The position numbers and the translations under genes are program-made. Shown piece by piece: positions 42,701-51,700 of a DNA stretch of 64,000 nucleotides. Source of the DNA: JAVBMV01 sp031552145 (GTDB taxonomy: Bacteria; Myxococcota; Myxococcia; Myxococcales; UBA5297); assembly GCA_031552145.1 (NCBI GenBank), contig JAVBMV010000002.1, forward strand, positions 79,485 through 143,484, read 5' to 3'. Under the pieces are notes generated by a model that saw only the letters and a list, made by a program, of their open reading frames with translations, was not told where the DNA came from and did no database searches. The stretch's first letter is position 1. The number at the start of each line of letters is the position of its first letter.

Positions 42701-45700
42701 GCTCCACCCATAGTTGGTGGATCGACGCCTCCGGCACATCGAGTCTCCAGACACGGACCTGGTCTGGATTGGGCGCGGCGCGGGTGGCGATCGTCAACGG
42801 CATCGGTATCACCAGCAACGGTTCCAATGTCACGCTGCACGAGTTGCCCTATCCCGTCCCCATCGCCTTCGCCCCATTGCCCGGCGTCGCGCACGGCGCT
42901 GGCGACGCCCTCACCCTGCACTTTACGGAGCGCATGCCCAGTGCCATCGCCACAGGCACGCACATCGAGCTGCTCGATAGCGCCATGAAACCGGTGGCTG
43001 GAGTGAGCAGCGCCAGCAGCGGGAGCGTGAAATTCGTTCCTCAAGAGCGACTCTTCGCGGAGCACAACTATTCCGCTCAGTATACGTTTGGAGAGGCGGC
43101 CATCACCGGAAGTAAGCTGCTGTCGACCTGGACCTACTCGTTCCAGGCCGCCGAGAGCGGCGACGATAGCCTGCGCGTGACCGATCTGCTGCCCGGCTAC
43201 GGAAAGCGCGCGGGCGGCGAGCGCGTGACGCTCCGCGGAGAGGGGCTCGACGGCGCCACGGCGGTCTACTTCGGTGCTTCCGAGGCGACGATCGAGTCGC
43301 GCGCGTCAACAGAGCTGATCGTTCGGGCGCCCGAGAGCGACTTTGCCGGTCCGGTGACGGTCCATGTCGCGGGCTTGCCCAACGACGATTACTTGCCCGG
43401 CGGCTATGTCTATCTGGCGTCGCTCTCCGTTACCAAGGTGGAGCCGACATACGTCGGCCTTACGGGGACCAGTCTCGTAACGATCTCCGGCGAGGGCTTC
43501 ACCAGGGGGACCAAGCTCCATTTCGATGACGCGGAGGTGGCAATCTCCAACCTGACATCGACGAGCATGAAGGCCTTGGTGCCCGCCGGAAAGGCAGGGC
43601 CCGTGAAGCTAAAGGTGACGGTGCCCGGGGGCATGAAGGTCGAGCTCGAGGGTGCCGTGACGCGAGGGGACCGGGAGGCGCCCAAGGTGCTTGGGTGGCT
43701 TCCCATGGACGAGCTCCAGGCGAGCAACGCGGACGTGCCTGGAGATGCCGTTTTCAAGGTCAAGTTCAATGAGCCGATCGATCCGAGCACAAGTAATATC
43801 GGCAAGGCGAAACTCTCTCTGAATGCGAATCCCTACACGGTTATCCCATCGCGAGTCGATATGTGCGCTGGCGACGGCGCGGCCATCTGTCTGACTCCGC
43901 AGGAGAGACTGGGCTCCGCTATAGCCTATAAGCTGTCCGTCGAGGGTGTCACGGATCTTGCCGGCAACCCTATCGTATCGATGGCGACCAAGGGGTTCAA
44001 GGTAAAAGATACTGACAGACCGACGATTAGCTCGATTTCCATCACGGGCCCTGTCTGGGGTGGTGCGCTCGGTGGGGAGAATCGCGAATTGAGCGCGGGC
44101 GTCAAATGGAGCTTCAGTATCGGCGCCAGCGATAATGTCAGAGTGGTTAATTATGAGCTCAAGGTCGACGGCGATTTCGCCGACAGGGAAAATACCTCAG
44201 GCCTGTATAGCTACACCTGGCCAATCGAAAAGATTGGCGGAGCCTCCCAGCTCGTTGCGGTCGTCCGCGACGGGGCGGGCAATACCTCGGATTCATTTTT
44301 TCGTACAGTCCAGATCGTCGCCGACAGGGCACCGACGGTGCGCTTCGATGCGCCCTCCGCTCCGCAACTCTCGGTAGAGGAGGGGACGCTCTATCCCTTC
44401 TCCTTCAGTGCCTCCGACGACCATCAGCTCACAGGCATGGAGCTGTTGCTGGATGGACGCACGATCGCCCGGAAGGCAGTTGCCTCCGTCGCCACTCAAA
44501 CATTCGACTGGCCCGTGCGCTTCACGCTCCCGGGCGATACCGAGCAGACGCACGTCCTGAAGGCCATCGCCTTCGACAGTAAGTCTCACAAGGGCGAGTC
44601 CGCCGAGGTGCAGGTCACCGTCACCCGCGACGTGAAGGCGCCCACGCTCGTCTTCATCAGCCCCGCGGCCAATAGCAAGGTCATTTCGCGCAGCAAGCTC
44701 ATGCTCGCCCTCTCCGCGGAGGATCGCAACGGCATCGAGCTGCTCGAGCTGCGCGATTCGCATGGAGTCGTCGCCACGCTATGGGATGCTCCCTGGAACG
44801 CCCTCTGGGAGGTCCCCGAGGTCGAGGCGCCCACGCCGATGGTGCTCGAGGCAAAGGCGTGTGACGGCCGCGGCAACTGCGGTACCAGCGCGCTCTCTCT
44901 GCAGGTCGAGCCTTCGCGCGAGCTTCCGTATGTGACGCTCACCGGCCCGTCCAACGGCGCGAGTGTGCAGGAAGGGGCGGCGCTCAATTTCCAAGGTACG
45001 GCCTCCGCCTCCTCCGAGCTGGCCGAGCTCCGCGTCGTTTTTGGGACCAACAGTCTCGTGCTGAGGCCGCCCACCTCGCTCAATATTTTCAACCAGTCGA
45101 TTGTCGCCCCCGCCGTCGATGGCGTCACGGAGATGCTGCACCTGACCGTCACCGCCGTCGATGTGCGCGGCGTGGAGAGTCAGCCCGCCTTCAGGACCGT
45201 CTCGGTGACGGATGATGGCCTCGGCGCGCCCGCGCTCTCGCTCGCCTCCATCCCCGAGGGACCGCTCTTCGCGGGTGGCTCCACGGTGCTTCTCTCCACT
45301 TCGTCGACCCCTCCTCAGTCGATGGGGGAGCTCGTTGTCTCCGTCGCCGGAAGCGAGTTCGCAGTGGCCTCACTGGGTGAGACGGCGATCGCCTTGCCCG
45401 TCGGCTCAGATGGGGACGCGGTACGCTTCGCGCTCTCGGTTACCTCCAAGGGAGGGGCGGTTGCGGAGGGCGCGGTAGAGGGAACGCTCCTCTCCTTTGC
45501 CGCGGGCGCGCCCGCGACGTTGGCGCGCTGGCCAGAGGGGATGACCCCCGTCGCGCTGGCGGAGGAGGGAGCGCACCTGCTGGTCGCGCTCGAAGATGGC
45601 GGGACGGGCGGAGCGCTCGAGTTGCGCGATCGTGTCGATGGCTCTCTCGTCGCGCGTCGGTCCTTGAATGGCCGGCCCACGGGAGTAACCTTCGTTCGGG

Positions 45701-48700
45701 GCCGGATCGCGCTCTCGGTGGATCGCGCTGGTGGCGGCGTTATCGAGTTCTGCGCGCTGGACACGCTCGAGGTCGTGGGCGAAGTCGAGCTGCGGCGTAT
45801 CCCCGAGCAGCTTCACTCTTTCGGCGGCGGATTGGCGATCGCCACGGACGAGGGAGTGGAGCTGCTCGACGTCGATGGCACGCTCATCGCCGCGGCGCTC
45901 ATCGGCGCTAGTGCTCGGCTCGCCTCGAACGCCGAAAAGGTGCTCTTTGCGCTGGCCGAGGGTCAGCTCCAGCGGCTGGAGTTGGGCGCGCCCAATGAGC
46001 TACGCCTGTCGGGCGGTATCTCGGTCGACGTTGCCCCGGCGGTCACCTCATCGGTGGTCGCGCTCGCGGATGGCAGGGTCTGCATCGCCAGCGCCGCGCT
46101 GCGCTGCTACCTCTGGACCGACGGCGCGTTCGAGGAGGTAAGCAGCACCGCGCTCGCCGCTGGCGTCTTCGCCATTGCTCCGCTGGGGCCTTGGCTCGCG
46201 CTCTCCACCGCCGACGGCCTGGACCTCTACGACGCGCGCCCCGCGACCTCCGGGCCGACGCTCGTCGGCCGCTATCCGATGGGCGGCGACATGCTCGTCG
46301 CTTCCGCCGATGCGCTCCTCTCGCTGGATGCCTCCGAACTGACCCGGCTCCCGCTGCGGCGCGGCGATGGCATTAACGCGCTGTCGCTCGGCGCGCCCTC
46401 CAGTGCGCCAAGAGGTGGATATATCGCGCTGAATGCCATGGCGAGCAGCGGCGATCCCTTCGGCGCCTACACGGCGGAGCTGCTGCTCGATGGTCGCGTT
46501 GTAGAGCGGCTTGATAGCCGAATGCCGCGCGGCATCGAACTCCCGATATCGGGCGCTAAGGCGCTTCTGACGCTGCGCGCGCGCGATCTCTCGGGCGCTG
46601 TCGCCGAAGCCCAGGCAGAGGTGCTCCTGACCGATCCCGCCGATCGACTTGAGTTGCTGCGCATCGACGCCCCCAGCGAGGTAGTGGCGGGCGCGCTCTT
46701 CCGCGTGCTCCCCGTGCCGCTCTATCCCGCGCAGGTAGCTCGGGTCGAGCTGACGGTGAACTCCGATGCGCCCGTCGCGCTGATGGCGCCGCAGTTCAGC
46801 CATGAGCTAACGGCTCCCGCCGCGTCGCCGCTGCGGATCTCAGCCGTGGCGCTCGATGCTCAGGGAAACCGAGGGCAGCCCGTCCAGCTCGAGATAGGCC
46901 TGCGCGCGAGCGCCGGCGAGCCTCCGGCCCTTGGAGCGCTCCAGCGCCTGACCAATGGCGGCATTCTGGAAAGGAGCATCGTTCGCCTGCGCGCCGTCGT
47001 CTCCAGTGGCGACATCCGCGAGGTGCGCTTCTACTTGAACGATCAAGAGCAGGCGCGGGATGGTGTCGCCCCATACGAAGGGTCGCTGCGCATGCCCTCC
47101 GTGGATGGACCGACCCAACATCGCGCGTCGGCGCGGGCAATCGATCGAGAAGGGCGTCTCTCCGCGCCGGTGAGCCTGACGCTCATCGTCGTGAATGACG
47201 CGACCAAGCCGGAGCTCACGCTCTCCCTGGAGCCGAGCGGCCAGCTCATCGCCGCCGGCGCGACGCTCTTCGTGCGCGCGAAAGTCGCGGACGACAACCC
47301 TATCACCTCATTCACAACGACTATCCAGCAGGCCGACCTGCTCGTCGCGAGCGGCGGCGCCGCGCTCGCTTGGACGGTGCCAGTACAGACCCCCCCCGGG
47401 ACAATCATTGCGGTGACGACGAGCGCGACCAACGCGGCGGGAAGGATGGCCAGCATGAAGGTGACGCGCACCGTGACCTCGAGCCTGGTCGGCGAGGTCG
47501 AGAAGCCCACCGACATGAGGTTCGGCGGCGCCGGTTCCTTGGCCGAGCTGGGCGATCTGCTCTTCGTGGGTACGCCACGCGGGGTCACGATCGGGAAGCT
47601 CGACAGGGATCACTGGCCGCGGGTCGCCGCGATCGCTGAATATGGCACCAGCCCCGCGCCGCGCGCCGTCGCGGCGCAGGGGCACCACCTCTACATCGCC
47701 ACCGACGATAGCCTTGAGGTCGTGGACATTTCCATTCCGACCGCGCCTGTGCGCGTAGGGTATCTCTCTGGCAAGTATGTTCGCTTTGCATTCTGGTCGG
47801 GGCAGCTCTTCGTCTACGCTCAAAATGGAAGCAGCTATGGCCTGCATCGTATTCTCCAGGCGGCGCCCCTCCTGATGACCTCGCATTCGCTGGATGGCAG
47901 CACGCCGACCGTCTCTTCGCGTCTGCCGGTGAAGCGGCTGCCGAGCGCTCTCTACCTGCCCCAGTGGAATGGCGCCGATGCGATTGCATGGAGCTTAACG
48001 AGCTATGGCGGCAGCCCGACTCATGTGGAGCGCATGGGTGACCTGGATGTGCTCATCTCTGGTAAATCGTTGCGCGTCTATTCAAACGCGGAGTGGGCGT
48101 CTTATGGGAATAGTCTCCTCGGCACCATCGAACTCTGCGACGCTCGGGCGCTGGCCGTGGGGCGATCGCTCGCCTACGTTGCCTGTACCGATGGCAAGCT
48201 GCATGTCGTCGACCTGCGCGAGCCGCGCGAGCCGCGCGTCCTGTCGACGGAGCGACTCGCCGTCGACGAACTCCTGCTCGCGGGAGATCTGCTCATCGCC
48301 GCTGGGCCCATGGGGCTGGTGGTTCGCCAGCAGGCGCCGCTGCGCGCTCTATCCGAGCAGGTCGATGTGAAACTGAACAGCGCTCCCGCGGCGCTCGCCG
48401 CGACGGGCCGCGGCGTCTTCGTGGCCGAAGGGGCGCTGGGTATCGGCAGCCGCGACGCCGAGACGCTCCTGCCCTGGAGCAGCGATGCGGGCCTGTCGCA
48501 GGCAAACAGCAATATTAGACAGGTGGAGCGAATCGGCAGGACGCTGCTCTATCTGAACAACACCACGCTCAGGAGCACACGGGAGAAGCTGAACTTCCAG
48601 CTCGACGCAAACCCGCCGATTCAGAGCAACTTGCTCAGCGCGCTCGGAAATGTGGAGCGCTTCGCGGCGACGCCGAGTCGCCTCTGGTGGGCGGTGGGCA

Positions 48701-51700
48701 GCGCCATCAAGAGCGCGCCGTTGCCCAGCTTGGCGGAGCCCAAGACCTATCTCTTCGAAGGGCAGGTACGCGATCTGGCCGCCAGCGGCGAGCGCGCAAT
48801 CGTGGCGCTCGGGCCCAAGGGCGCAGAAAGCCCGTGCTCTCTGGCCCTGGTCACCATTACGCCCGCGGGCGACATCTATGTGCTCGACGCGTACGAGGGT
48901 GAGCATGAGGGAGACTTCCGGGCCGTGGCGATCAATTGGCCCTATGTGGTAGCGGCGGGCGACACGCGCATTACTGTATTGGACGCGAGCGCCGACGCCT
49001 TAATCCCGCGCCCGACAGCCGCCTTGGCTGGGCGCGCGGCGCGCGTGCGGTTGGAGGGTGCTACCGCGCTGGTCAGTGAGTTCGACAAGGGCGTCGAGCT
49101 GTGGCGTGTCGACGGTGTCGGGTCGCCGGTGAAACTGGGCAACACGCTCTTTGCCCAGAACGCGGTCGACGCCGTGGTCGCGGGAGGCCGAGTCGTCGTC
49201 GCGGATGCCCTGTATGGATTGCGCTCCTATCCGCTCGTCGGAGAGGCGCTTCCCGTCGCGGGACAGCTCCTGCTGCCTGTCGAGACGGTCGAGGTCGAGC
49301 AGGGAGGCTACATCGATCTCCGCGCCGAGCTCATGGGTGCCGATGGCATGGATACCCAGCTCAAGGTGGCTGGACTCCTATATCCAGCGCCGCACGGGCG
49401 CCTCTTCATAGGCGCGGGCGCCTCCCCTGGCTCGCTGCTGAAGCTCCAGCTCGTGGCGCGCGGAGCGGGTGGGCTTGTGTACGAGTCGCCGGTGCAGACA
49501 ATCAGGATCAGGCCCAAGGAGCGGGCGGCGCTGAGTATTCAGGACCTTCGCTGTAACAATCTGTTGGGTTGTCCGCCCAGCTCGGTAAAGACTGGCAGTG
49601 CGTTCAAGATCAGCCTTACCGCAAGCAACGCCGCGCTTCCGGTGAGCGGTTCGGCATGGTTTGGCGATCGCCTTTTGGGAGAGAGCTTCTCTGGCACGAC
49701 GAGCATGCTCTGGACCGTGAGGGCTCCGATGGTGACCGAGGTGACACAGGCGCCGCTGCGCGTCGTTATTACCGATGCGACAGGGCGTACCGTCGAATGG
49801 TCGGACGACAGGGTGCTGCAGCCGAGCTATGCGCCGAACGTGGTATTTACCAGAGAGCCGCCCTCCCTGGGATTCGAGGGGGACCCGGTGCAGGTGACCG
49901 CCCAGGCAACGGACGAGAACGGCGATCTCTCTCTGCTGGAAATCCGGGCGAACGGAAAGGTCATTGCGTTGTCGAGCTCTGGCGGCACATCCCAGAGGGT
50001 GTTGAGTGCGGTTTATACGCTGCCTTCGCGCGAGTCGGCGTCGTCGGTGACATTCGAGGCGGTTGCGCTGGATGCGCAAGACCAAGAAGGGCGCAGTGGG
50101 CAGCGCTTGACCGGAATACTGGCTGTAGAAGGTTCTGTCTGCGAGATGCCTGAGCAGCTCGCGGCGAGCTACGAGCAAATTGCGCCTATGCCGACCGACT
50201 TGCTCAAGACGCCGCTCTCGGCATGTGGTCAAACATATACAGCTGGGCGTTGGTATGCCTTCCCGCTCGATGGCACCCAGATCGATGACATCATGTTGAG
50301 AGTGCTCAATGGAAGTGCGATCCTGTTCAATCGATGCGGCACGAAACCGGTCCAATGCGTCAATGAGCAAGAAGTCCAGCTTGGCGAACTCCCCTCCGAA
50401 GCGCGGCTGTTTGTGCCAAATGGCAGTAGATTCCAGATTAGGGCGCCGGTCTTCAAGGCTGGAGTAATATGCGATTGGCAGGAGAGCGGGGAGAGCCGCT
50501 GTGCGGTGGGCACTTGCAAGATGACCTCGGAGGGTGTCAAGCGCTGCGGTGGCGACGATCCGTCCGTGTGTGGCCAAGTCATTTCTGGATACCTGCCTCT
50601 GGTAGTGCCGTTTAGTCGAGGCACTTCGTTTGAGGGCTTTTTGCCGCCGAGCGGCCAGTTGTGCGGCGAGTCCTATGATCCGGTCTCCATCTTTGATTGG
50701 CATGTGCCTGCAACTGGGACATACGAGATCCTCGTGGAGAGCGAAGTATACATGAGCGGCAGCGTCATCGAGGTTCGCCGTGGTGGATGCGATGGTGTAC
50801 AGATCGCATGCACGGGCGAAAAGGTCACGAGGGTCGATTTGAGCAGGGACGATCAGGTCGTCATCGCAATATCCCATTTCTGGTGGTGGGAGGGTGTGGC
50901 GAGTCTGCGGATCCGAAAGATTAGCGACGTGCCGGGTTTGACTTGTGAAGGGGCGATAAGTCTTCCTCCACTGGAAGAAGGAGAAATTCAGGTCGCCGCG
51001 GGCCCGCTCGAGGCGCCCGTGACGCTGTGTGGGCGGACATACTTCGAGGGAAGGTGGATTACCATCGCCGAGGATGGCCCAATACTCAGGGCGGGCCTTA
51101 GTATTGAGGGGCGGGCGGGTATCTTTTCCACATGCGGGGGGCAGCCGTTAGAGGAATGTGGTAATACATATAACACGCCGTGGGTTTATGCGGGGGAACG
51201 AGTCTTTGTGCCGCAATCTACCAGAGTGTTTATTGACTTCCCTGTCTTTGGGTACGGAGACCCGTGCCGTTGGGCGCCTGGTGGGGACTTCCAGACGTGC
51301 GAAGAGGGCGATTGTTTTGTAATGGAATCGGGTCCTGATCGGTGCAGTTATGGCGAGCACTGCGCGATGCTACTAGAGGGCGAACTTCCGTTGAGTGCGG
51401 CACTGGAATCTGGCCGTGTCAACACGAGTGCGTCTATGGCGAGCCAGACTTGTAACGAGCAGCGTCCAGCGGACTTTCTCTTCAACTGGATCGCACCCGC
51501 GTACGGTTACTACTCGTTCGCTCTCCCCGAATCAGGGGGGGGCGACGAGCAGCTCTTTGTGCAGCGTGGCTGCTGGGGAGAGGAGGTTGTCTGTCATCAA
51601 GCGCATTTTGCTCATCAAGTCTCGTTGGGTGTTTCGATCTATGTTTCCGAAGGGGAGATGCTTCTGATCGGCATTGCTGACTCACGAGGATCGCCCATGC

